From: Candidatus Brocadiaceae bacterium
Lineage (GTDB): Bacteria > Planctomycetota > Brocadiia > SM23-32
Assembly: GCA_003567495.1 (NCBI GenBank)
Contig: PWZK01000182.1
Span: 1-6,037, forward strand
Direction of reading: 5' to 3'
Length of the DNA: 6,037 nt
In this document: positions 1 through 5,414 of the stretch, in pieces
Layout of the letters: each line of letters opens with the position of its first letter
How positions within the stretch are numbered: the stretch's first letter is position 1
Notes under the pieces: generated by a model
Told to the model about the DNA's origin: nothing
Databases searched by the model: none
Seen by the model: the letters and a program-made list of their open reading frames with translations, nothing else
Position numbers and translations under genes: made by a program

Positions 1-27
1 AAGCGCTGGAAGCGCGATATGTTATAG

Positions 28-73
28 CCTGTGGCGAAGCGCAGGCCCGAAAGGGCCGCAGCGCAGTCACAGG
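28..73. repeat. 46-nt palindromic element, copy A
   Basis: The outer arms are CCTGTGGC (28-35) and GTCACAGG (66-73), complementary except for one position that would be G:U in RNA. At the exact centre is a hairpin, GGCCC (44-48), loop GAAA (49-52), GGGCC (53-57); GAAA is a stable GNRA-type loop if transcribed. Between the two helices lie eight bases per side that pair only partly. Copy B at 215-260 has the same length and the same symmetric geometry, which suggests a REP-like dispersed element. Confidence 0.6.
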
Positions 74-173
74 AGAGGGGATCGCACAAAAGGGAGTCCT
101 GAAGGGACGATATAAACGATCGCGTACAGTGGCGCCATAAAAATGTAATTGGACCATGCGCGAGGCTTGATAT

Positions 174-206
174 TATACCGCACTTTCAGTGCTCGATTGC
201 GGTATA
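174..206. repeat. Perfect 9-bp inverted repeat (stem-loop)
   Basis: TATACCGCA (174-182) is perfectly complementary to TGCGGTATA (198-206) with a 15-base spacer. It is the first of three stem-loops that follow one another closely (174-206, 215-260, 261-320). No T-run follows it, so it does not look like an intrinsic terminator. A dyad of this size could also be a protein-binding operator, but the adjacent palindromes make a repeat-element origin more likely. Confidence 0.5.
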
Positions 207-214
207 CGGCGTGT

Positions 215-260
215 CCTGTGACTCTGCTTCAGTCCTGCCGGACTTTCGCGCCGTCACAGG
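215..260. repeat. 46-nt palindromic element, copy B
   Basis: The outer arms CCTGTGAC (215-222) and GTCACAGG (253-260) pair perfectly. The centre is a 5-bp hairpin, AGTCC (231-235), loop TGCC (236-239), GGACT (240-244). Total length, outer arms and position of the central hairpin match copy A at 28-73, while the central stem has different bases that still pair. The intermediate segments do not pair well in either copy. Confidence 0.6.
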
Positions 261-320
261 CTTTAGCATGCCGCCTGCCTGCCGCGCTGCGGCGCAGGCA
301 GGCGCCGCTGGCGCTAAAAG
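261..320. repeat. Long imperfect hairpin containing the CCTGCCTGC / GCAGGCAGG palindrome
   Basis: The core arms CCTGCCTGC (274-282) and GCAGGCAGG (294-302) pair perfectly around an 11-base GC-rich loop (283-293). The hairpin extends imperfectly outward to CTTTAGC (261-267) and GCTAAAAG (313-320), which pair with one bulged base. The same 9-base arms occur in both other larger intergenic gaps of the window (4281-4299 and 5298-5316) with a one-base centre. No T-tract follows directly, so a terminator role is not supported. Confidence 0.6.
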
Positions 321-373
321 CTGCTGTGTTTTCAAAGAAGGCGAGCAGAAAATGCCGCCCTTTTAACCTGGAA

Positions 374-391
374 ATTGGACATTGGACATTG
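374..391. repeat. Short tandem repeat ATTGGAC (about 2.6 units)
   Basis: ATTGGAC occurs at 374-380 and 381-387 and is followed by ATTG (388-391). It sits about 40 bases before the preferred pmbA start. It may be a remnant of a larger dispersed intergenic repeat; its small size limits what can be said. Confidence 0.45.
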
Positions 392-420
392 CAGGACCAT
401 CGCCTGAAAAATTCATGCTG

Positions 421-433
421 GGAGTTACATAAA
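421..433 (+). promoter_or_regulatory. Ribosome binding site deciding the pmbA start
   Basis: GGAG at 421-424 lies nine bases before an in-frame TTG at 434. It is the reason for choosing 434 as the start: the protein then begins exactly where similarity to the TldD/PmbA family begins, whereas the in-frame TTG at 149 would add 95 unlikely residues encoded by repeat DNA. Confidence 0.6.
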
Positions 434-1750
434 TTGCCGGACTGTATAGAAAACATAATTGAATTGGCTGCGGAAAAGTGCGGGGCCGCCGATCTGTACT
501 ACCTGAGCACCGAGGGGCGTTCGGTTGTTTTTGAAAACAATAAGCTCAAGAGGGTAACTTCGGGTCAGAGCGCCGGCGCGGGGCTGCGTGTAATTGTGGA
601 CGGACGCATAGGGTTCGCCTCCACCTCCGATTTGCGATCTCCCGAACGACTGGTTGCCATGGCGGTGGAAAGCGCCGGTTTCGGCGAAAAGGCCCGATTC
701 GAGCTTCCCAAAAGCGACGGCGTTTTTGCAAAACATCTGAAGACCTGCGATCCGACCGCAGCAAGTATTACGCCGGAGCAAATGGTGGAGACGGGGCGGG
801 AAGCATTGCATTTAAGCCGCGAAAGAAACGACGATTATCTCTTTAGCGGCGGCATATCAGTGAGCCATGGACTGGAGCGTTTCCTGAATACGGAAGGCCT
901 GGATCTTCGCTGCGAGATAAGTCATATGGCAGCCGGGGCGAACATAGAAGAAGTGAAGGACGGGGGGCTGCTGGATGTGTATGAAGGAAAATCATGGGGA
1001 AGGCCGTTCGACAGCATGACGGACATAACTGAAACGGCGCTCGAAAAAATGGAAATGGCCGCTACAGTGGTAAAAGCGCGCGGGGGAACGATTCCCATGG
1101 TCTTCACACCGAAAGCCGTCGAAAACCTGCTCTCACCGGTTATGACCGCGCTCAACGGCAAAATGGTGCAAAAAGGGGCCTCGATCCTGGCCGGCAAAAT
1201 CGGGGAGCAGGTGGTGGATCAGCAGCTCAGCATTTACGACGATGCAATTGTCGACTGGGCACCGGGCAGCTCACCTTTCGACGGTGAAGGTATGGCGACA
1301 GGGCGGCTGCCGCTTATTGAAAAGGGAGTGGTAAAAAATTATCTGCTCGATCTTCAGACGGCCGCCCTGCTGGGCATGGAACCAACGGGCAGTGGCTACC
1401 GGTCCACATCGGGCCGTCCATCGCCGGGCTCTTCAAATTCCATGGTGCCGCCCGGCAGCGTGCCTTATAAAGACATCATTGCCGATATGGATTACGGGCT
1501 GATAGTGGATCAGACTCTTGGCGACGGCCAGAGCAACACCCTCGCCGGCGAGTTCAGCGTTAACGTCGCCCTGGGATTCCTGGTAGAAAAAGGGCAGATT
1601 AAAGGGAGAGTCAAGGATTGTATGGTGGCAGGCAATGTCTATGAAGTGCTCTCAAATATTGAAGATGTCGGATCCGAGCAAAAATGGGAAGGATCGGCGT
1701 GCGTGCCCGCCATCCGAGTGGGCGGGCTGAAGCCGGCGTTTGAGGAATGA
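434..1750 (+). CDS. pmbA: TldD/PmbA family protein, PmbA (TldE)-like subunit
   Basis: Known members of this family form TldD-TldE complexes that degrade or process modified peptides (for example microcin B17 maturation and CcdA turnover in E. coli), with the zinc site in TldD. From the TTG at 434 the protein is 438 residues, close to the usual 440-450. The N-terminal domain shows the family pattern (residues 19-62, including the E-N-N-K-L-K-R stretch and G-L-R-V motif). The C-terminal domain carries SPFDGEG (280-286) and the G-D-G-Q-S-N-T-L-A-G-E-F-S stretch (363-375). I see no HExxxH metal motif, so it resembles the non-metal TldE/PmbA subunit rather than TldD. A TldD partner would be expected elsewhere. 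The gene ends 44 nt before lpxD and may share its transcript. A glycine/serine/proline-rich stretch (318-341) precedes the last domain. Family assignment is firm; the substrate is unknown. Confidence 0.88.
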   Translation: MPDCIENIIELAAEKCGAADLYYLSTEGRSVVFENNKLKRVTSGQSAGAGLRVIVDGRIGFASTSDLRSPERLVAMAVESAGFGEKARFELPKSDGVFAKHLKTCDPTAASITPEQMVETGREALHLSRERNDDYLFSGGISVSHGLERFLNTEGLDLRCEISHMAAGANIEEVKDGGLLDVYEGKSWGRPFDSMTDITETALEKMEMAATVVKARGGTIPMVFTPKAVENLLSPVMTALNGKMVQKGASILAGKIGEQVVDQQLSIYDDAIVDWAPGSSPFDGEGMATGRLPLIEKGVVKNYLLDLQTAALLGMEPTGSGYRSTSGRPSPGSSNSMVPPGSVPYKDIIADMDYGLIVDQTLGDGQSNTLAGEFSVNVALGFLVEKGQIKGRVKDCMVAGNVYEVLSNIEDVGSEQKWEGSACVPAIRVGGLKPAFEE

Positions 1751-1784
1751 ATATTTATCCGTTTCTTTTTTATCCCTGCCGCAC

Positions 1785-1790
1785 AGGAGG
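1785..1790 (+). promoter_or_regulatory. Shine-Dalgarno AGGAGG deciding the lpxD start
   Basis: A full AGGAGG lies four bases before the ATG at 1795. This supports 1795 over the in-frame ATG at 1747, which overlaps the pmbA stop codon (ATGA) and would add 16 residues (beginning MNIYPFLFYPC) not expected in LpxD. The spacing is on the short side, but the match is perfect. Confidence 0.65.
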
Positions 1791-1794
1791 CTTG

Positions 1795-2829
1795 ATGCCG
1801 GAGACAACAGCTAAAGAACTGGCTATTTTAATTAACGGACGTCTCAAAGGCGACCCGGAAACGTTAGTAAACGGCATATCCACGCTCAAGGCGGCCGGCG
1901 GCGCCGAGGTCGCCGTGTTGAGAGATAAATCTTTCAGAGAGACCGCTTCCTCAAGCAACGCTGCTGCGCTGGTAGCTGATGAATTAATAGAAGGATATGA
2001 GGGCGCACATATTATTGTTGAAGATCCTGAGCGGGCGCTTGCACGGCTGCTCGAACTTTTCAGCGAAGAGAAGTTCCCTTTTCCGGAAGGTATCAGTGAT
2101 GATGCGCGGATAAGTACAAGCGCCACCATCGGTGACGGGGTGTCGGTGGGCCATTTTTCCGTTATTGAAAAAGGAGCGCGGATAGGAGGCGGTTGCATCA
2201 TTTTCCCGCTGGCATATATAGGGCGGGATGTCTGTATCGGCGAAAACACCGTGATCTATCCCCATGCAACAATAATGGATTCGGTAAAAATAGGGGTTAA
2301 TTGCCGTATCGGGCCGAATGCGGTAGTCGGCGACGAGGGGTTCGGTTTCATGAGACGCGACGGCGCCGCGCACCGGCTGCGCCATGTCGGAAGCGTTGAT
2401 ATAGGTGACAACGTAGAGGTGGGGGGGCTGAGTTCAATAGACAGGGGGATGCTCGAGGATACCGTGGTGGGTGATGGCTGCAAGATAGACAAACACTGCA
2501 TGATAGCGCATAACTGCAAAGTGGGCAAGAATTGCCTGCTTGCCGGATATACTCGGATGGCCGGGAGCGTAAAGGTCGGCGACGGCGCCGTACTGGCGGC
2601 GGACGTCCGTGTTGCCGATCATAAGGAGATAGGTGAGAATGCCGTGATGGCTGCCGGCACCGGCGTATCGCGGGATATAAAGGCCGGTGAGGTGGTCTGG
2701 GGCATGCCGCCCAGAGGCATTAAGACTCAGACGAAAATCCATGCACTGGAAGGAAGGCTCCCCGACCTTTTCAGGAGGGTGCGAGAGCTCGAAAAAAAAC
2801 TTGAAGAGTTGGATTTATTTGGAGCTTGA
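1795..2829 (+). CDS. lpxD: UDP-3-O-acylglucosamine N-acyltransferase LpxD
   Basis: LpxD transfers a 3-hydroxyacyl chain from acyl carrier protein to the amine of UDP-3-O-acylglucosamine, the third step of lipid A synthesis, in the cytoplasm. From ATG 1795 the product is 344 residues, as usual for the family. Residues 1-100 match the LpxD uridine-binding N-terminal domain. Residues about 102-308 are isoleucine/valine-glycine hexapeptide repeats of a left-handed beta-helix, with the family landmarks GDEGFGF (179-185), SIDRG (214-218) and IAHN (237-240). His239 falls at the number of the catalytic base in the E. coli enzyme, and His276 is also present. Residues 317-340 form a charged C-terminal helix. 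It follows a PmbA-like gene rather than the common bamA-skp-lpxD-fabZ-lpxA arrangement, and none of those partners is in the window. Its presence implies an LPS-containing outer membrane. Confidence 0.95.
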   Translation: MPETTAKELAILINGRLKGDPETLVNGISTLKAAGGAEVAVLRDKSFRETASSSNAAALVADELIEGYEGAHIIVEDPERALARLLELFSEEKFPFPEGISDDARISTSATIGDGVSVGHFSVIEKGARIGGGCIIFPLAYIGRDVCIGENTVIYPHATIMDSVKIGVNCRIGPNAVVGDEGFGFMRRDGAAHRLRHVGSVDIGDNVEVGGLSSIDRGMLEDTVVGDGCKIDKHCMIAHNCKVGKNCLLAGYTRMAGSVKVGDGAVLAADVRVADHKEIGENAVMAAGTGVSRDIKAGEVVWGMPPRGIKTQTKIHALEGRLPDLFRRVRELEKKLEELDLFGA

Positions 2830-2909
2830 GATTTTGAATTTGTAATTTTCTCTGCGTAGTCTGTTGTATGTCGAAGCATTATTTCAAAAAACTGTTTTTT
2901 AGAAAAAAA

Positions 2910-2921
2910 GGGGGGGCGAAA
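2910..2921 (+). promoter_or_regulatory. G-run serving as likely ribosome binding site for the lipoprotein gene
   Basis: Seven As (2903-2909) are followed by seven Gs (2910-2916), five bases before ATG 2922. The G-run is not a classical AGGAGG but can pair with the anti-Shine-Dalgarno sequence, and it favours 2922 over the in-frame ATG at 2868, which has no purine-rich leader. The A7G7 tract is also a place where polymerase slippage could occur. Confidence 0.4.
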
Positions 2922-4256
2922 ATGTTACTTAGAAAAATGTCAGCCGCTGTGGTTATGTTGTGTCTTTTAGTGCTTATCTCGGGCTGCCGGAGAAAGGAGG
3001 AAGAGGAACCCGACTACCCGCCCGAGCCGGAGGTGGAGACGGTCGAGACGCCGGAAGCCTTCAACGCTATTCCGGATACCGACCCGCAGGTTTTCATCAC
3101 TGAATCGCCGGTCAGTGTCGGTCAATACGTCTCTTACCTGGAGGAAACGGGCATCGATGTGCCTCAAGAGCTTGCGGAGAAGGATCCCGAAGAACCCGTT
3201 ACCGGCCTGGAGCAGGGGGAAGCCGCCCGTCTGGCCACCTGGCTGCTGTGCCGCCTGCCGGGTGAGAGCGAATGGAGAAAAGCACGCGATCTGGTGGATT
3301 CACGCCCCTACCCATGGGACGGACCGCATCCCGGAGCAGATGCGCCGATACACCTGGTTCGCGATTGGGTAGCAGGCGAAGAAGGTGAAGTGCGCGCCCG
3401 AGAGGAAAAAGAACGCCTGGCCCAAGAGCGCCTCGAACGGCTTGGCGATGAGCTAAACGATTTCTACGCTAAAATCGAAGACTATACGGCCGCCGAAAAG
3501 AACCGAGCTCTTGAACAATGGAATTCCCTGAAGGCAGCGCTTTTCTCCGCCATTGACAGGGGGAAAGATGCGGCGGAAAAATCCATGCTTATAGAACGCG
3601 GGCATATCGCCGATGACATACTCCACCGGCTTCAAAACGAAAAACTTCCGATAGTGGCGCTTGATAAAACGGATGACCCTGAAAAATGGGAAGAGGCGGT
3701 CTCATCCTACCGAGAGCGGCTCAAAGAACTGCGTGACCGGATCGAGGACGAGAAGGGTAAGATGGTGGAAATAAACAGAGAACTGAGCGAACAGGTAAGG
3801 TCCCTTAATCTGCGCCTGGAAGACGCCGGAGAAAAGAGGTTGCAAACTCTGGAGCGCCTGGACGCTGAGATGCCGGAGGCGCCCGGCGAACTTGACAATC
3901 TCGAGCAGGCGCTCGATACCAGAAATACTCTTGAGGAATTCATGGCGAAGGCCGAAAAAGCGGGGGGCGAAGTTGCTGAAACAATGACGGTCGCCATGGA
4001 AACTGTTGTGCCGGAGATCCGGGAAAAAACTGACGTTTCAGCTGACGAAGAGGAACTTGAAAAGATTTCCGCCTCGGTAAAAGAGCGCGAGGAGGCATTG
4101 TTGAGGTGGAGCGAGACAGCAGATGTGGAATTTGAACAGGAGCCTCACGTGCTCAAAGAACTGCGCGATCTGAAGCGTCTGCGGGCCAGAAGAAAAGCTC
4201 TTGAGCGAGAACTTGAATTGCTGGAAATAATTCTCGAAAAGGATATATTCAATTAA
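2922..4256 (+). CDS. Putative lipoprotein with degenerate SUMF1/FGE-like segment and long coiled coil
   Basis: I do not recognise a named family for the whole protein (444 residues from ATG 2922). It starts with a lipoprotein signal: basic MLLRK, a hydrophobic stretch (8-19) and the lipobox ISGC, with Cys22 the lipidated residue. An acidic, proline-rich linker follows (about 26-45). Residues about 55-151 resemble a reduced formylglycine-generating-enzyme (SUMF1) domain: a P-V-S-V-G-Q-Y-V-S-Y-L segment (63-73), a P-V-T segment at 92-94 followed by an A-R-L-A-T-W helix, RLPGESEW (111-118, compare RLPTEAEW) and YPWDG (130-134); VRDWVAG (146-152) may correspond to the VREW/VWEW motif. The catalytic cysteine region of true FGEs is absent. 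From about 153 to the end it is highly charged helix, probably coiled coil in several segments. Alternative starts are 2868 and 2937. Export to the envelope is likely; a structural or scaffold role is inference. It lies 92 nt after lpxD. Confidence 0.75.
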   Translation: MLLRKMSAAVVMLCLLVLISGCRRKEEEEPDYPPEPEVETVETPEAFNAIPDTDPQVFITESPVSVGQYVSYLEETGIDVPQELAEKDPEEPVTGLEQGEAARLATWLLCRLPGESEWRKARDLVDSRPYPWDGPHPGADAPIHLVRDWVAGEEGEVRAREEKERLAQERLERLGDELNDFYAKIEDYTAAEKNRALEQWNSLKAALFSAIDRGKDAAEKSMLIERGHIADDILHRLQNEKLPIVALDKTDDPEKWEEAVSSYRERLKELRDRIEDEKGKMVEINRELSEQVRSLNLRLEDAGEKRLQTLERLDAEMPEAPGELDNLEQALDTRNTLEEFMAKAEKAGGEVAETMTVAMETVVPEIREKTDVSADEEELEKISASVKEREEALLRWSETADVEFEQEPHVLKELRDLKRLRARRKALERELELLEIILEKDIFN

Positions 4257-4280
4257 CCCGCATATTTCACGCGTTTCCAG

Positions 4281-4299
4281 CCTGCCTGCTGCAGGCAGG
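4281..4299. repeat. 19-bp palindrome CCTGCCTGC-T-GCAGGCAGG
   Basis: Perfect 9-base arms around a single T, 25 nt after the lipoprotein stop codon. The same arms occur at 274-302 and 5298-5316. It could form a hairpin in the 3' end of the lipoprotein transcript, but the following bases (TAAACCGCC) give no T-tract, so intrinsic termination is not supported. The rest of the 4257-4417 gap holds the promoter candidate listed next. Confidence 0.65.
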
Positions 4300-4362
4300 T
4301 AAACCGCCGTTCGAGCAACTCAAATACACACCATGTGATTTTGATTGCCCGAGAAATACTGC

Positions 4363-4392
4363 TTAACACACTGATTATCAAGTCGTTATATT
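4363..4392 (+). promoter_or_regulatory. Candidate sigma-70-type promoter for the CPBP protease gene
   Basis: TTAACA (4363-4368, five of six matches to TTGACA) is followed after 18 bases by TATATT (4387-4392, five of six matches to TATAAT). Transcription would begin near 4399, leaving a leader of about 19 nt before ATG 4418. The region is AT-rich compared with the flanking genes. This is consensus matching only, and assumes the host's housekeeping sigma factor reads this type of site. Confidence 0.4.
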
Positions 4393-4417
4393 AATTGCCG
4401 TCGTTGGTTTATGAAAT

Positions 4418-5176
4418 ATGCGGGTTAACAGCGTACAGGACAGTCGCGAACGTTCCTATTTCCACGTCTCCAGGGGCTGGAGCATGAGTCTTGTGTTTAT
4501 AATGCCTCTGGTCGTGCTCTATCAGATAGGTATAGTCCAGAGCGGCAGCAACGTTCGCAATCTCGCAGAAGTCTGGATGACCGGCCCCATTGCGCTTCTG
4601 GGATTGCAGGCGACCACCGCTGTAAACGTCCTGTTGATTGGCGGGGTAATAATAGTGCTCTGGCGTATCAACCGCACAGGCCCGGTTTCGATTTTGTTTC
4701 TGGTTCTTATGGTTCTGGAGAGCCTCTTTTACGCATTTTTGCTTTTCGGCGTCGTAGGAATCGCAGCCGGGCTGGTGGACGAAACCCTGCACAACCTGCT
4801 TTTTATCGGCAGAGCCGCAGAAGCTATCGACGGTCTGCCCCGCACGCAGCTTCTGCTGGGTATAGGCGCGGGGGTTTACGAAGAGCTTCTGTTCCGGGTG
4901 CTGGCGATTGGCGGCGGGGCACTGGTGATGAAAAAAGTTTTTCGTTGCAGTTCCCTTTTTGCCCTGGCTTTCGTGCTTCCGGTCTCGAGTTTGTTGTTTT
5001 CTGCCGCCCATCATGTGGGAGTTGCCGGAGAACCGTTCAGCAGCTTTGTATTTATCTTCAGAGCGCTTTGCGGTTTTGTTCTGGGGCTGATCTTCATCGC
5101 GCGGGGCCCGGGGATACCTGTCATGACCCATGCCATTTATAACGTTATGGTTTTGCTTCTTATGCATTTCTCTTAA
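4418..5176 (+). CDS. CPBP family intramembrane metalloprotease (CAAX protease/Rce1-like)
   Basis: A 252-residue polytopic membrane protein with all three CPBP motifs: Glu155-Glu156-x-x-x-Arg160 in a membrane helix, Phe194-x-x-x-His198 (followed by His199), and His238-x-x-x-Asn242 near the C-terminus. In the Rce1/MmRce1 family these glutamates and histidines build the active site inside the membrane. Hydrophobic segments lie at about 23-41, 68-83, 89-120, 144-169, 180-197, 207-228 and 232-251. The N-terminal S-Y-F-x-x-S-R-G-W stretch (13-21) before the first helix is part of the protein, which supports ATG 4418 over the in-frame ATG at codon 23, although 4418 has no strong Shine-Dalgarno. Bacterial members act in peptide maturation, bacteriocin immunity or unknown processing; the substrate here is unknown. 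It is separated from the upstream gene by 161 nt and probably transcribed alone. A long open frame on the opposite strand is a shadow. Confidence 0.88.
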   Translation: MRVNSVQDSRERSYFHVSRGWSMSLVFIMPLVVLYQIGIVQSGSNVRNLAEVWMTGPIALLGLQATTAVNVLLIGGVIIVLWRINRTGPVSILFLVLMVLESLFYAFLLFGVVGIAAGLVDETLHNLLFIGRAAEAIDGLPRTQLLLGIGAGVYEELLFRVLAIGGGALVMKKVFRCSSLFALAFVLPVSSLLFSAAHHVGVAGEPFSSFVFIFRALCGFVLGLIFIARGPGIPVMTHAIYNVMVLLLMHFS

Positions 5177-5201
5177 CCTGTGTCCTACAGCAATGCCGTA
5201 A

Positions 5202-5235
5202 ATCGCTATCGGGATCGCTATCGGGATCGGGATCG
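5202..5235. repeat. Satellite-like tandem repeat of ATCGCTATCGGG
   Basis: The 12-mer ATCGCTATCGGG occurs at 5202-5213 and 5214-5225, followed by ATCGGG (5226-5231) and ATCG (5232-5235), then nine As (5236-5244). It can be read as a hexamer array of ATCGCT and ATCGGG units. It starts 25 nt after the CPBP protease stop codon. An inverted copy lies at 5362-5389. Confidence 0.75.
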
Positions 5236-5297
5236 AAAAAAAAAGGTCGTAATTTCTCAGCGAACCCCGTATCGTAGTAGAAAAAGAAGAAGAACCA

Positions 5298-5316
5298 CCT
5301 GCCTGCAGCAGGCAGG
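5298..5316. repeat. 19-bp palindrome CCTGCCTGC-A-GCAGGCAGG
   Basis: Perfect 9-base arms around a single A, the third copy of this palindrome in the window. Read on the minus strand, downstream of the gene ending at 5415, the hairpin is followed by TGGTTCTTCTTCTTTTTC, a pyrimidine-rich run that could make it a weak intrinsic terminator for that gene. The T-tract is interrupted and starts with TGG, so termination is only a possibility. It abuts the AGATGAACAC repeat at 5318. Confidence 0.65.
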
Positions 5317-5317
5317 C

Positions 5318-5341
5318 AGATGAACACAGATGTACACTGAT
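5318..5341. repeat. Tandem decamer AGATGAACAC / AGATGTACAC
   Basis: AGATGAACAC (5318-5327) and AGATGTACAC (5328-5337) differ at one base and are followed by TGAT (5338-5341). AACCAC at 5293-5298, just before the palindrome, would join directly to this array if the palindrome were removed, giving a continuous AACCACAGATGAACACAGATG-like stretch. That suggests the palindrome was inserted into an older repeat. Confidence 0.5.
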
Positions 5342-5361
5342 ATTATCTTTCAAAGAAAGAA

Positions 5362-5389
5362 CGATCCCGATAGCGATACCGATTTATCG
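5362..5389. repeat. Inverted copy of the ATCGCTATCGGG satellite
   Basis: The reverse complement of 5362-5377 is identical over 16 bases to 5202-5217 and to 5214-5229. Beyond it, the reverse complement continues outward through a GTATCG-type unit to AAATCG; the 5202 block likewise begins at AAATCG (5200-5205), so both ends share the same outer boundary sequence. The pair brackets about 126 nt (5236-5361) containing the palindrome and decamer repeats. Confidence 0.7.
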
Positions 5390-5414
5390 TGAGCCAACGG
5401 GATTCACTGAATAG

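Larger units (their letters stand above)
1..433. other. Repeat-rich intergenic region with no convincing gene
   Basis: This stretch lies before the first supported gene. It holds four stem-loop elements (28-73, 174-206, 215-260, 261-320) and a short tandem repeat (374-391), each listed separately. A frame open from position 149 joins the downstream gene, but its translation here matches nothing expected of that family and runs straight through the palindromes, so I treat it as non-coding. The first 27 bases can be read as the end of an upstream gene (KRWKRDML then TAG at 25-27). A second frame stays open to TAA at 138-140. Neither is long enough to support a call. Confidence 0.6.

Noticed and set aside
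1..140. Possible end of an upstream gene at the left edge
   Set aside because: Only nine codons to TAG at 25-27, or a frame to TAA at 138-140 that runs through a palindrome; neither gives a recognisable protein end.
28..320. CRISPR array or tRNA/riboswitch
   Set aside because: The repeats are palindromic, unevenly spaced and diverged, with no regular spacers; no tRNA-like cloverleaf or riboswitch core that I recognise is visible.
1770..2742. Several minus-strand open frames opposite lpxD
   Set aside because: They overlap a firmly identified LpxD and translate to serine/proline-rich or featureless sequence with no recognisable domain.
3115..3372. Plus-strand open frame in another phase within the lipoprotein gene, considered as a sign of a frameshift in the SUMF1-like part
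   Set aside because: The SUMF1-like motifs (Q-Y-V-S-Y-L, RLPGESEW, YPWDG) all lie in the main frame, and the alternative frame gives Trp/Arg/Cys-rich sequence without motifs.
4281..4299. Intrinsic terminator for the lipoprotein gene
   Set aside because: The hairpin is strong but is followed by TAAACCGCC with no T-tract.
4409..5353. A 314-codon open frame on the minus strand opposite the CPBP protease gene
   Set aside because: The plus strand encodes all three CPBP motifs and membrane helices. The antisense product is low-complexity Gln/Lys/His-rich sequence with its N-terminus made from the satellite repeats, and looks like a shadow.
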